This document shows positions 34,899 through 43,485 of a stretch of 64,000 nucleotides of DNA, piece after piece. The notes beneath the pieces were generated by a model. That model was not told the origin of the DNA and searched no databases. It was given only the letters and a program-made list of their open reading frames with translations. Each line of letters begins with the position of its first letter. Position 1 is the first letter of the stretch. This DNA comes from Lederbergia graminis. GTDB taxonomy: Bacteria > Bacillota > Bacilli > Bacillales > Bacillaceae_C. Location of the stretch: positions 1-64,000 of the forward strand of contig NZ_JBHSMC010000025.1 in the NCBI RefSeq assembly GCF_042655485.1, read 5' to 3'. The translations under genes were made by a program, and so were the position numbers.

Positions 34899-35245
34899 GT
34901 AGGAGGTAACGCTGGACCGTCTATCGTTCCCGGTCGAAGTAAAAACAGGAGTAGGTGGTCACGCAAGCGCGTTCATCGTTCCCGGTCGAAGCCAAAATAG
35001 ATGAAGGAGATAACGCTGGGCCGTCTATCGTTCCCGGTCGAAGTAAAAACAGGAGTAGGTGGTCACGCAAGCGCGTTCATCGTTCCCGGTCGAAGCCAAA
35101 ATAGATGAAGGAGGTAACACTGAGCGCCCATCGTTCCCCCTCCAATCAAAAACAGAGTGAAGAGGTAACGCATGCACCTCCATCATGCCCACCCATATCG
35201 AAAAAACAAAAAAGCGGTCACGCAATAATCCAGCGTGACCACTTT
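34899..35245. repeat. Tandem array of 7 units with 52-bp period (class 1)
   Basis: GGTAACG or GGTCACG variants start at 34905, 34957, 35009, 35061, 35113, 35164 and 35216, all 52 bp apart except one step of 51. CGTTCCC follows most of the first units. Two sub-versions alternate (GGTAACGCTGG... and GGTCACGCAAG...), so the array also has a higher-order 104-bp period. The last unit is a perfect hairpin that works as the azlD terminator. The rest of the gap 34765-34898 holds no gene. Confidence 0.9.
35201..35245 (-). terminator. Terminator of azlCD formed by the last 52-bp repeat unit
   Basis: GGTCACGC pairs with GCGTGACC, extended by an outer AAAG/CTTT pairing. On the minus strand the T-rich stretch GCTTTTTTGTTTTTT follows. 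The unit is exactly in register with the array. Confidence 0.85.
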
Positions 35246-35259
35246 CTACATACACTATA

Positions 35260-35583
35260 TTAAAATAACAACCGAAGTAACATCATTGATATAATTCCTA
35301 CTAAAACAGTTGCTAGCAAACTCCGGGTTAAAATGGCAACAGCAAATGTTGGTAGTGCAGCGAATAGATCGAGATTTTGATGAATAGAAAAATCTCCGTC
35401 AGCTAAAAGTAATTCTTGTCCTACAAGTGCAGCCATAACGGCGACTGGAACATGGCTGAGCCAGCGCATGCTCCATTCCGGTAAATTTATGCGGCTAAGA
35501 GCGACGAGAGGGAGCACCCTTGGTACTACGGTTACGAATGCCGATCCGATAATGATGAGCAGAATATAAGGATTTACTTCCAT
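35260..35583 (-). CDS. azlD: AzlD branched-chain amino acid exporter subunit
   Basis: The 107-residue protein has about four membrane helices and the AzlD pattern VTVVPRVLPLVALSRINLPEW followed by HVPVAVMAALVGQELL. It is the small partner of AzlC in export of branched-chain amino acids and analogues such as azaleucine. It overlaps the 3' end of azlC by 10 bases and ends in the array-derived terminator. Confidence 0.93.
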   Translation of the reverse strand: MEVNPYILLIIIGSAFVTVVPRVLPLVALSRINLPEWSMRWLSHVPVAVMAALVGQELLLADGDFSIHQNLDLFAALPTFAVAILTRSLLATVLVGIISMMLLRLLF

Positions 35584-36293
35584 TTCTCCACCGCCATTCC
35601 AATGGTTGCAGCCCCGATAATAGCTACGATTACACCTATACTAGTGGATGTCACAAGGCTCACACCCACAGCAATGACAACGCCGCTAAGGGCAACGATG
35701 ATATCTAGTAACCATTTTTTGCGCGCGAACATTTGTAAAATAAGCAGACCAATAAACATAGATGGCAAGGCAAAATCTAAGCCAAATTGTTCTGGGTCTT
35801 GGATCCATTCTCCAAAATAGGCCCCAGCTATCGTGGCAAGAAACCAGTTTATGTAAGCTGCTACATTTAGTCCATGCATCCATTTCTCGCTTAATATTTT
35901 TTTGCTTGTCGCTTCATTCATTGCAACACCAAATGTTTCATCCGTTAATAAAGAACCAATGAGTGTATTTTTTAACGGAGAGAGATGACGCAAGTATGGC
36001 GATAGCGCAGCACTGAGGAGTAGGTGTCGCAGATTTACAAAGAAAATCGTAAATATAATCGCAGCTGCAGAGGCATTTACAGCTATCATTCCTGCTGCAA
36101 TGAACTGAGCAGAACCTGCATAAATGAGCAAACTCATTAAACCAATTTCCGCTACACTTAACCCAGCTGTTTTTCCGACCACACCAGCCGCAAATCCAAT
36201 GCTTAAGTAACCAAGTAAGGTTGGGATACAGGCTCGCACCCCATCTAAAAAACTATTATCCTCTTTAATAAGAACGCTACTTTCTGTTTTCAT
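35574..36293 (-). CDS. azlC: AzlC branched-chain amino acid exporter subunit
   Basis: The 239-residue membrane protein has the AzlC features FLDGVRACIPTLLGYLSIGFA, the YAGSAQFIAAGM motif and LLTDETFGVAMNEA, with 6-7 helices. It works with AzlD in the cytoplasmic membrane. GAGGTG precedes the ATG. Upstream (36294-36454) there is only a short AT-rich region and then a MITE-like element. Confidence 0.94.
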   Translation of the reverse strand: MKTESSVLIKEDNSFLDGVRACIPTLLGYLSIGFAAGVVGKTAGLSVAEIGLMSLLIYAGSAQFIAAGMIAVNASAAAIIFTIFFVNLRHLLLSAALSPYLRHLSPLKNTLIGSLLTDETFGVAMNEATSKKILSEKWMHGLNVAAYINWFLATIAGAYFGEWIQDPEQFGLDFALPSMFIGLLILQMFARKKWLLDIIVALSGVVIAVGVSLVTSTSIGVIVAIIGAATIGMAVEKWK

Positions 36294-36454
36294 ATGTACA
36301 CCTCAAAGAAGTAATTCTACTGTTTAAAAAGTCTTAATACTGCTATTTTACTAAAAATAATTAAAGATAGCTTCAGAATGTCTTACACCTATTATTACCT
36401 CAACTAAAAAAGATTCTCAACACAATGCTGAGCACCACTTATCTTTTTCTATTA

Positions 36455-36642
36455 GCTCTGTTAAACTCTGTTGTTGATTTTCGCTCCTGTACACTCGCTT
36501 TCCGCGGGCACGGCCTCAGCTAACTTGGCAAAGAAAACCGCTTTGCCAAGTGGATCTTCGGCTCGTGCTGTTCCCGCAGGAGTCTCGTGTACATCCGCTA
36601 CAATCAACTAAGTTGTTAACAACAATGAACTTTAACAGATCA
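36455..36642. mobile_element. MITE-like hairpin element, copy 2 (188 bp)
   Basis: The element begins GCTCTGTTAAACTCTG and ends CTTTAACAGATCA. TTTCTATTA occurs directly on both sides (36446-36454 and 36643-36651), an exact 9-bp target duplication. The interior is almost identical to the copies at 26659 and 47928. Confidence 0.9.
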
Positions 36643-36652
36643 TTTCTATTAA

Positions 36653-36690
36653 AAGCGCCAAACTATCCATTAATAGTTTGGCGCTTATGC
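36653..36690 (-). terminator. Rho-independent terminator of alaRT
   Basis: AAGCGCCAAACTA pairs perfectly with TAGTTTGGCGCTT. On the minus strand the stem ends in TTTT. Confidence 0.9.
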
Positions 36691-36691
36691 G

Positions 36692-37861
36692 TTATTTTTC
36701 TAAAGAGGCTATGAATCTAGCCATTCTTTTTATTGCTTCTTGTAATTGTTCTAAGGACGTTGCATAGGAACATCGAACAAAACCTTCACCGCTTTCACCA
36801 AATGCGGAACCAGGAACAACTGCTACCTTTTCCTGCTTTAGTAATTGCTCAGCGAATTGTTCTGAGGTGAGTCCTGTTTTTCGAACGGAAGGAAATACAT
36901 AGAAAGAGCCGCCAGGAGTATGGCAATCCAACCCAATATTATTTAGTGATTGGACGAAGTAATTCCTTCTTCTACGATAACTATTTTTCATAATTTCCAC
37001 ATTATCTAAATCACGTAATGCTTCAATCGCGCCGTGCTGTAACATATGTGGAGCACACATAGTAGTATATTGATGGATTTTTAACATTACCTTTGCAAAT
37101 TCAGTAGGTGCCGTTACAAAGCCTAGTCGCCAACCTGTCATCGCAAAACCTTTGGAAAATCCATTTATTAATATCGTTCTTTCATACATTCCATCGATAG
37201 AAGCTATGCTAGTATAGCGTTCATCATATGTTAATTCTGCGTAAATTTCATCCGAAATGGTAATTAAATCATGATTTATAATCACTTCGGAGATTTCACG
37301 AAGGTCGTCTTTATTTAAGTATGTCCCTGTAGGATTGTTAGGTGAACATAGTAAAATCGCTTTTGTTTTGTCTGTTATCGCTTCTTCAATTTGTGCTGCG
37401 GTTACCTTGAATCCATTCTCTGCAGAAGTTGCTAAAGGAACAGGTGTCCCACCAGCAATCGTAACGAGTGCCGAATAAGAAACAAAGGCTGGCTCAACAA
37501 TTAACACTTCATCGCCTTCATTTAATAAGGCACGAAAGGCAAGGTCCAAAGCTTGACTAGCTCCTACTGTAACAATGATCTGATCTTCAGGGTTATACGT
37601 AACCGAAAATCGACTGTTTAAATAAGAAGCTATTTCTTGGCGCAATTCCAGTAGACCAGGATTTGCAGTATAGGAAGTAAAGCCCGCCTCTAGAGATGCG
37701 ATGGTTGCTTCTCTTGCAGACCATGGTGTGACAAAATCAGGTTCCCCAACCCCTAAGGATATAACCCCTTTCATACTTGCGGCTAAATCAAAGAACTTTC
37801 GAATCCCAGATGGTTGGATTTGCTTAGCTGTATCGGATAAATAGGAATCATAATCTTTCAC
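36692..37861 (-). CDS. alaT: Class I/II aminotransferase, AlaT/YugH type
   Basis: The 389-residue PLP enzyme has the Schiff-base lysine K237 in NGFSKGFAMTGWRLGF, the SPNNPTGT loop and the C-terminal FVRCSYAT arginine. The closest relation I recognise is Bacillus YugH, reported as alanine transaminase, working between pyruvate and glutamate. Its ATG overlaps the stop of the upstream Lrp-type regulator (ATGA), as in a coupled operon. Confidence 0.9.
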   Translation of the reverse strand: MKDYDSYLSDTAKQIQPSGIRKFFDLAASMKGVISLGVGEPDFVTPWSAREATIASLEAGFTSYTANPGLLELRQEIASYLNSRFSVTYNPEDQIIVTVGASQALDLAFRALLNEGDEVLIVEPAFVSYSALVTIAGGTPVPLATSAENGFKVTAAQIEEAITDKTKAILLCSPNNPTGTYLNKDDLREISEVIINHDLITISDEIYAELTYDERYTSIASIDGMYERTILINGFSKGFAMTGWRLGFVTAPTEFAKVMLKIHQYTTMCAPHMLQHGAIEALRDLDNVEIMKNSYRRRRNYFVQSLNNIGLDCHTPGGSFYVFPSVRKTGLTSEQFAEQLLKQEKVAVVPGSAFGESGEGFVRCSYATSLEQLQEAIKRMARFIASLEK

Positions 37862-38361
37862 GGTGATACCACCATTCTACGGTCAGTATCTTCATTTCCA
37901 TCCAAAATAACCCCATCATGCTTATATTTTTTCAACATAAAATGTGTCGTAGTAGAAACAACATTTTCAATAGTAGATAGTTTATTGGAAACGAATGTAG
38001 CAATTTCCTGCATTGTTCTACCTTCGATTGTGATCGATAAATCAAATGTTCCTGACATTAAATAAAGGGAAGTCACCTCGGGGAAGCGGTAGATGCGTTC
38101 TGCAACTTCGTCAAAACCAACACCACGCTTCGGCGTCACCTTTACTTCAATCATAGCGACAATCGTATCTTTTCCTTGGACTTTATCCCAATTAATCAAG
38201 GCAGGATAACTAACGATAATATTTTCTTCTTCTAACTTTTTAATCGTATTTTCAACCTTCTCACTGGTGGAGTTAATCATTTTCGCGATATCTTCTGCAG
38301 ATACTTTATGACTTTCCTCTAATATCGTTAATATTTCAATCTCTTCGCTTGTAAGCTTCAT
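37858..38361 (-). CDS. alaR: Lrp/AsnC family regulator, AlaR/YugG type
   Basis: The 167-residue protein has an N-terminal HTH (KVSAEDIAKMINSTSEKVENTI) and a C-terminal ligand-binding RAM domain (VTPKRGVGFDEVAERIYRF, LYLMSGTFDLSITIEG). It probably controls its own operon in response to alanine. A GGAGG lies before the ATG and a palindrome (38378-38392) just upstream fits an operator. Confidence 0.9.
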   Translation of the reverse strand: MKLTSEEIEILTILEESHKVSAEDIAKMINSTSEKVENTIKKLEEENIIVSYPALINWDKVQGKDTIVAMIEVKVTPKRGVGFDEVAERIYRFPEVTSLYLMSGTFDLSITIEGRTMQEIATFVSNKLSTIENVVSTTTHFMLKKYKHDGVILDGNEDTDRRMVVSP

Positions 38362-38377
38362 TGTAAAAAACCTCCAC

Positions 38378-38392
38378 TTTACTTAAAGTAAA
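38378..38392. promoter_or_regulatory. Perfect palindrome upstream of alaR
   Basis: TTTACTTAAAGTAAA is a perfect 15-bp palindrome 17 bp before the alaR start. It is a plausible operator for autoregulation. Confidence 0.55.
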
Positions 38393-38508
38393 AACATGCG
38401 GAAACAATCTAAACAAAATATATCACAACTTTCCGACAAGTGACAGGTACCTCCGTAAAAATGTCGAAAAAACTTTATTGTCTTTCAAGTATGGAACGAA
38501 TGCAAAAA

Positions 38509-38556
38509 AAAAAACCAAAAAAAACAGCAGTCTTACATAGGTAAAAAGGCTGCTGT
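38509..38556 (-). terminator. Rho-independent terminator
   Basis: AACAGCAG pairs with CTGCTGTT. On the minus strand a long T-rich run follows. It ends the small gene(s) at 38622-39021. Confidence 0.8.
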
Positions 38557-38621
38557 TATAAATTATGGTCTGTAGTAATGTTTTATCATTTGAAAAGTAT
38601 ATGAAAAACGAGGGAAATTTC

Positions 38622-38774
38622 CTATTTTTCATACGTAATTTTTTTAACTGCATTTAATAAAACCTGTATGTCTTTCATGATATCAACTCGCATATTTAGT
38701 GGGGATCTTTGAAAGTCATCAAGTAGACGATAAATTTCCCTCATAAATAATTTTGTTTCATCCAGGTTTTGCAA
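38622..38774 (-). CDS. Small hypothetical helical protein, 50 residues
   Basis: The frame starts at TTG 38774, about six bases behind a strong GGGGAGGG, and reads MQNLDETKLFMREIYRLL onwards to ITYEK. It is predicted helical, with no motif I recognise; it lacks the Spo0E signature. The strong binding site and the terminator downstream make it likely to be real. It lies 100 bp downstream of the second Sda-like gene on the same strand. Confidence 0.65.
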   Translation of the reverse strand: MQNLDETKLFMREIYRLLDDFQRSPLNMRVDIMKDIQVLLNAVKKITYEK

Positions 38775-38877
38775 AGGTAGCCCTCCCCGGAGAGTTCATT
38801 ATTGTAATGAAAGTGAGTGAGGGAATGAATTATTTTCAGATGTTTATTGAAACGTTTGAATTGAATCTACAAAAAAA

Positions 38878-39021
38878 TTAATCAGTTACCGCTTGCGGTA
38901 GTAATAGCCCTCTTTTGTCAATTTCCTCTTCTAAGAGCGTAATAAAAACTTGATCAATGTCATCTAACGCTTTTGCTTTTTCATACGACAAAAGTAGATC
39001 CTCATCTGTAAGTAGTTCCAT
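38878..39021 (-). CDS. Second Sda-like protein (small ORF)
   Basis: The 47-residue frame reads MELLTDEDLLLSYEKAKAL and continues with VFITLLEEEIDKRGL. It matches Sda at TDE-LL-SY-KA in the first helix and FI-LLE-EI--R-L in the second, with one inserted residue in the turn. GGAGGAG lies 3-4 bases before the ATG. It is more distant from B. subtilis Sda than the copy at 13732, so it could have a different kinase target. Confidence 0.7.
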   Translation of the reverse strand: MELLTDEDLLLSYEKAKALDDIDQVFITLLEEEIDKRGLLLPQAVTD

Positions 39022-39444
39022 TTGCTCCTCCTTAACACTTATTATCCATTTAACCAAATTTCTTTTATGATAAACCTTTATTTAACTCCATATAAAAAAG
39101 TATCTATCCAAATCTAGACTAAATACCTAAGAATGGAAGATATTTGATAGAGATAAAGTATTGTATAATGGCTGACTTATAGTAAGTAGCTAGTATGGGC
39201 ACGCATGTTGCAAATCAGGAGGATGTAACTGGAAGGTGCGCACTAACACAATCCTTCCAAAATACCACGCGCCCTGTATATTACTTTTTTCGAAAGGTTT
39301 TTATTCGGTTATGGAAATATTACTTTACAACCAATACTTTAACATAAAATTCCATACAAAGTACAACAAAATTCAAATAAAAAGTTCGACATCTTTTAAC
39401 AATTCTCTTTATTGAAATTATGGTATGGAGCAAAGTTATCGGAA
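39022..39444. other. Gap without recognisable gene
   Basis: About 420 bp of AT-rich sequence. I see no credible reading frame, RNA gene or strong hairpin. It should hold the promoters of the Sda-like gene. Confidence 0.5.
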
Positions 39445-39936
39445 TTATTCCTTATGATGAAACTGATAGTCCCAAGCAATTTTCCACTGGTCCTCTTCCT
39501 GTATGACAATCACGTCCTGTAATATTTGCAAGTTTCCATATTTACTTTCGTATGTCTGTGTCACTTTTACCTTATATACATCTTCAAATGTTGGAGAGTC
39601 ACTTGTTATTCTCCACGTCTCTAATTTTTCTGGTTCTTCTATTGTAAAAGAAAAAGTTTCCACACCAAAATGGTTCATAAACACATGAGCACGGTCTTGG
39701 ATATAGTGTGGCTTTTTAAATTTCTCTTGCATAATAGGGTGGAAAAGCATCCAGGAAGAGGAATACATCCCTTGCTGCTCTAACGTGTAAAATTCCGTTA
39801 CAACTTTTTTGACTTCATCCGTAGGTTTGCATGTTATGAAAGAAATAATCATAAAACAAAAGAAAATACTAATGATAAGAACAAGCACAAATATAAGGGT
39901 CGTTTTCTTGTAACGATAATATGCAAACACGTACAT
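39445..39936 (-). CDS. Hypothetical membrane-anchored protein, possibly NTF2-like
   Basis: The 163-residue protein has one N-terminal membrane helix (about 12-35) and then an extracytoplasmic domain. The pattern of that domain (VTEFYTLEQQGMYSSSWMLFHP, DVIVIQEEDQWKIAWDY) resembles small NTF2/SnoaL-type folds found in Bacillus lipoproteins. Family and role are unknown. The G-rich binding site directly abuts the ATG, so the GTG two codons later may be the true start. Confidence 0.65.
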   Translation of the reverse strand: MYVFAYYRYKKTTLIFVLVLIISIFFCFMIISFITCKPTDEVKKVVTEFYTLEQQGMYSSSWMLFHPIMQEKFKKPHYIQDRAHVFMNHFGVETFSFTIEEPEKLETWRITSDSPTFEDVYKVKVTQTYESKYGNLQILQDVIVIQEEDQWKIAWDYQFHHKE

Positions 39937-40202
39937 CCCCCCAACACACTAATAATTCATCATATTCTTTTCACAAAAAGATTATTCGGACATGAATATT
40001 CATCCAAGAGGAAATTGTCGAATCAAGAGTAGCTGTACACCATAAACGTAACAATTTTGTTATTGATTAGGCAGAAGGGGAGTGCGATAATAGATGATGT
40101 GACTAAAGATATTTACAATTATTACCTACTTGGAAAAATGAAACTTTTTGTCGATAATGAACGTCTACTATTATGAATTACAAATGGAGAAGGGACAAAA
40201 CG

Positions 40203-41150
40203 ATGGAAACTACACAAAGACATACACCCAAAAAAAAGAGAAAAGGGTTAAAAATTTTTCTCATCATATTAGTTGTCATATTAGCTGCAATAACCGCTTA
40301 TGGATATTCAATTTATCATAATATTAATAAAGCTGTATCAACGGTTCATAAACCAATTGAAAGAACACCAGAAGTAAAAAGGCCAACAGATTTACAACTT
40401 ACAAAAAGAGAACCATTTTCTGTTCTTTTACTTGGAGTGGACGAGCGTCCTGGTGATCGCGGACGTTCCGATACGATGATTGTAATGACGGTGAATCCGG
40501 ATAAAAAATCTATGGAAATGTTAAGTATCCCTCGTGACACACGCGTGACGCTCGTAGGTCGTGGTACAGAGGATAAAATCAACCATGCTTATGCCTTTGG
40601 TGGTGTGGAAATGTCCATGAATACAGTGGAACGTTTCCTCGATATTCCAATTGATTATTATATTAAAATGAACATGGAAGGCTTTAAGGACATCGTCGAT
40701 TCTGTCGGTGGAGTAACTGTAAATAATGACTTGGAATTTTCTGCAGGGGGGACAACCTTCCCTAAAGGAAAAATAGATTTGAATGGTGCAGACGCTTTAA
40801 GTTATGCAAGAATGCGTAAACAAGATTCACGTGGTGATTTCGGAAGACAATTAAGACAACGTCAAATCATTCAAGGAGTCATTAATAAAGGTGCCAACAT
40901 TTCAGCACTATGGAAATATGATGAGATATTAAAAGCAATCAGTAAAAACGTAGAAACGAATATTAGCTTTGACGAAATGCTAGATATTCAGAAAAACTAC
41001 GCGGATGCTCGTCACAACATCGAACAATTACAAATTGCTGGTACTGGAAAAATGATTCACAACGGCAAACAAAATATTTGGTACTATATCGTATCAGATG
41101 AAGAACGCACGAAAGTACAAAACCGTCTAAAAGAACATTTAGGATTATAA
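40203..41150 (+). CDS. LytR-CpsA-Psr family protein (TagU/LytR-like)
   Basis: The 315-residue protein has a basic N-terminus, one membrane helix (about 16-37) and an extracytoplasmic LCP domain. Its motifs are LLLGVDERPGDRGRSDTMIV, LSIPRDTRV, DKINHAYAFGG and YARMRKQDSRGDFGRQLRQR, including the arginines that hold the polyprenyl phosphate. It transfers wall teichoic acid or another anionic polymer from lipid carrier to peptidoglycan. AGAAGGGA precedes the ATG at 40203. Confidence 0.94.
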   Translation: METTQRHTPKKKRKGLKIFLIILVVILAAITAYGYSIYHNINKAVSTVHKPIERTPEVKRPTDLQLTKREPFSVLLLGVDERPGDRGRSDTMIVMTVNPDKKSMEMLSIPRDTRVTLVGRGTEDKINHAYAFGGVEMSMNTVERFLDIPIDYYIKMNMEGFKDIVDSVGGVTVNNDLEFSAGGTTFPKGKIDLNGADALSYARMRKQDSRGDFGRQLRQRQIIQGVINKGANISALWKYDEILKAISKNVETNISFDEMLDIQKNYADARHNIEQLQIAGTGKMIHNGKQNIWYYIVSDEERTKVQNRLKEHLGL

Positions 41151-41152
41151 GT

Positions 41153-41197
41153 AAAAAGCTCCTTGGATAAACCTAGTTTTGCCCAAGGAGCTTTTTT
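41153..41197 (+). terminator. Rho-independent terminator
   Basis: AAAAAGCTCCTTGG pairs with CCAAGGAGCTTTTT, followed by further T, right after the LCP gene. Confidence 0.95.
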
Positions 41198-41214
41198 GTG
41201 TGTGCTGTTATAAG

Positions 41215-41856
41215 AGACTTGAGAGCAGTTATCACGATGATTCGCCTCTGGGTCTGGGGGTAAATCTGTCATGAGCCGTGCTATCACGACGGATTATACA
41301 TGGATTAAAGCTAGGACTCGTCTTGAGAGCGGTTATCACGACGGTTCATGCTTAGATTAATGCGAGGACATGTCTTGAGAGCAGTTATCACGACGGATAA
41401 TGCGTGGATTAAAGCTAATACCTGTCTAGAGAAGAAGTATCACGACAGATTATGCCTGGATTTAAGCTTGAACCTGTCATGAGCCGTGCTGTCACGACGT
41501 TTTACCAGTGTGTATAAGCTTGAACCTGTCATGAGCCGTGCTGTCACGACGTTTTACCAGTGTGTATAAGCTTGAACCTGTCATGAGCAGTGCTATCACG
41601 ACGTTTTACCTGTGAGTATAAGCTTGAACTTGTCTTGAGAGCAGTTATCACGATGGATTTAAGCTAGAACCTGTCTTGAGCAGTGCTATCACTACAATTC
41701 CCCCGTGGATATAAGCTTAAACCAGTCTTGTTACTTACTATCACGACGTTTCATCCTTGAATATTTGCTCACACTTGTCTCGATAAGTATTGTCACGACA
41801 GATAAGCAGTAACTTTTCGCTTAATCTGTCTTGATGAACGTTATCATGACACTTTA
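41215..41856. repeat. Tandem array of 13 units with 52-bp period (class 2)
   Basis: TCACGA (or TCACTA, TCATGA) cores start at 41232, 41284, 41336, 41388, 41440, 41492, 41544, 41596, 41648, 41689, 41741, 41793 and 41844. Ten of twelve steps are exactly 52 bp, one is 41 and one is 51. Each unit carries GTCATGA or GTCTTGA about 16 bases before the core, able to pair imperfectly with TCACGAC. The remainder is GTTTTACCAGTGTGTATAAG or similar. The class has no clear sequence similarity to the arrays at 12 and 35 kb but shares their period. The array lies between convergent genes. Confidence 0.9.
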
Positions 41857-41961
41857 TTCAAAGAACTAGCAGGAAACGGTAGAGAGGTCTAAGATTAAGG
41901 CAGATTTGCAGTTCGTTTCATCAAATATAGGCCATGACCAAAGGTTAAACACCAACTGTGA

Positions 41962-41999
41962 ATAAAATAAAAGCACCCCTCCAAATGGAAAGGTGCTGT
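41962..41999 (-). terminator. Rho-independent terminator
   Basis: AGCACC pairs with GGTGCT around a loop; on the minus strand a T-rich tail follows. It ends the zinc-ribbon membrane protein gene. Confidence 0.7.
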
Positions 42000-42007
42000 T
42001 TATTATC

Positions 42008-42823
42008 TTATAGAGAGTCTAAGCTTATTTCGTTGATCAATTCACCAATTGTAGAATCCATAATAATTCCGCCAACGATTGCAGTTAGGATAGAGAATAC
42101 TACAATATATAAGATGTAGCTGTAGAATGGATCGATAGTAGTTGCTCTTTGAGTTAAATATCTACCCATTAAGTAAAGTGGTACAACTAATGTAGCAATT
42201 ACAGATGCTGCAATAATTAAGATAGTTGCAAACACAAATGCTTTTACTAAAATTAGTAACAATCCTGCAACAAGAACAACGATTGCTCCATTTAGTAACG
42301 CACCATAGTGAGTAATGATTGTTTTAAATGAAAAGTCTGGTCCGAAAAACTTAGTAATTAGGAACATAGATACAACCACAATGGCCATCGATAATAACGT
42401 AAAGAAGAATGAACTTGCAATAGTTGAGAACCAGTTAACATCTTCTAATAGGAGTTCAGCAAAGCCACCCATAGTTGCTTTAAAGATTTGTACAACTAAC
42501 GTATAAACCGTAATACTAGATAATAAGGCAAAAATAACAATTGAAATAATGCCGTTAATAAATTCATGACCTGATTGTAAAATAGCAGTTGGATTTTTCA
42601 AATATCTTAAATAATATGACCAGTATTGCTTAGATGTTTCCTTCACTTTTTCCACGTGAACATTTGGCTCACCTGGTTGTACCGTTTGTTGTGTGTTTAC
42701 TGTGTACTCATTTTGAGGAGCATTTGTAGTGTTTACTTGTTGGCTAGTAGCCTCCATCGCAGCTCCACATTTCCCACAAAATTTTCCAGTTGCTTGTTCA
42801 TTACCGCAATTTGCACATTGCAT
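42008..42823 (-). CDS. Zinc-ribbon membrane protein of unknown function
   Basis: The 271-residue protein starts with a zinc ribbon (CANCGNEQ...FCGKCGAAM), then a Q/N/T-rich linker, then a membrane domain with five or six helices (about 85-265). Such zinc-ribbon plus Yip1-like membrane proteins are common in Bacilli without known role. GGAGGG lies seven bases before the ATG at 42823, which I prefer over 42838. A GTACATcatATGTAC palindrome lies about 50 bp upstream (42872-42886) and may be an operator. Confidence 0.78.
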   Translation of the reverse strand: MQCANCGNEQATGKFCGKCGAAMEATSQQVNTTNAPQNEYTVNTQQTVQPGEPNVHVEKVKETSKQYWSYYLRYLKNPTAILQSGHEFINGIISIVIFALLSSITVYTLVVQIFKATMGGFAELLLEDVNWFSTIASSFFFTLLSMAIVVVSMFLITKFFGPDFSFKTIITHYGALLNGAIVVLVAGLLLILVKAFVFATILIIAASVIATLVVPLYLMGRYLTQRATTIDPFYSYILYIVVFSILTAIVGGIIMDSTIGELINEISLDSL

Positions 42824-43485
42824 CAAAATTCCCTCCAAATTCCATGTTCATTTGTAAGTAGCAAGGCCTACGTACATCATATGTACCAGCTATTCAAATA
42901 TTCTGATATGTGCCGATACAAACTTTCTTTTTGTTAGCTGGTGCTTCTTTTTAACGTAATTTTTTACAGGAAAGTAAACGAATATTATGAATCTACTAAA
43001 CATAAAAAAAAAATGACATTAGCGACACACGCAAATATAAGAAGAAAATAAGTTCTAGTTCCATTGTAACAATAGAAAGTGTTAGCATTGGATGTCATCT
43101 TTACGTAAATAAGATCCTATAAGATTATTACCAGCTGCAAAAATTCCGCAAAAAGTAAATCCGACTATGTAATTATCCCCTCCTAATATAGAAAATACAA
43201 AAACCTATACATGATTCTATCATAAATATTACAAAAAGGTAACAATTATACTTCTTCCTATTCAATATAAATAGCCTTGGAAATATACTTGTTTCCTGTA
43301 ATTTTAATAGGAATAAGTACCTAATTGTATAGACGCTAAGTCAATACAAGAAATCCACTACTAATAAAAAGTAATCATGTAATTTAAGAGATTAGTTGAC
43401 AAATAAAAAAATGTTTGTATTGACTAAAAGTTTGAAAGCGTTTAAATTATAAACGAAGTTAGATTTTAATAAAGGGGATGCTTAC
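42824..43485. other. 660-bp control region between divergent genes
   Basis: No gene is visible. It holds the 15-bp palindrome at 42872-42886 on the side of the zinc-ribbon gene and the promoter with cre-like box at 43420-43448 on the side of the oxidoreductase. Confidence 0.6.
43420..43448 (+). promoter_or_regulatory. Sigma-A promoter with internal cre-like box
   Basis: TTGACT (43420-43425), a 17-bp spacer and TAAATT (43443-43448) form a promoter about 40 bp before the oxidoreductase start. TGAAAGCGTTTAAA (43433-43446) matches cre at 13 of 14 positions and covers the spacer and -10, suiting CcpA repression. Confidence 0.75.

Noticed and set aside
38423..38653. 76-codon hydrophobic minus-strand frame
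   Set aside because: It runs through a terminator and overlaps, in another frame, the better supported small gene at 38622-38774.
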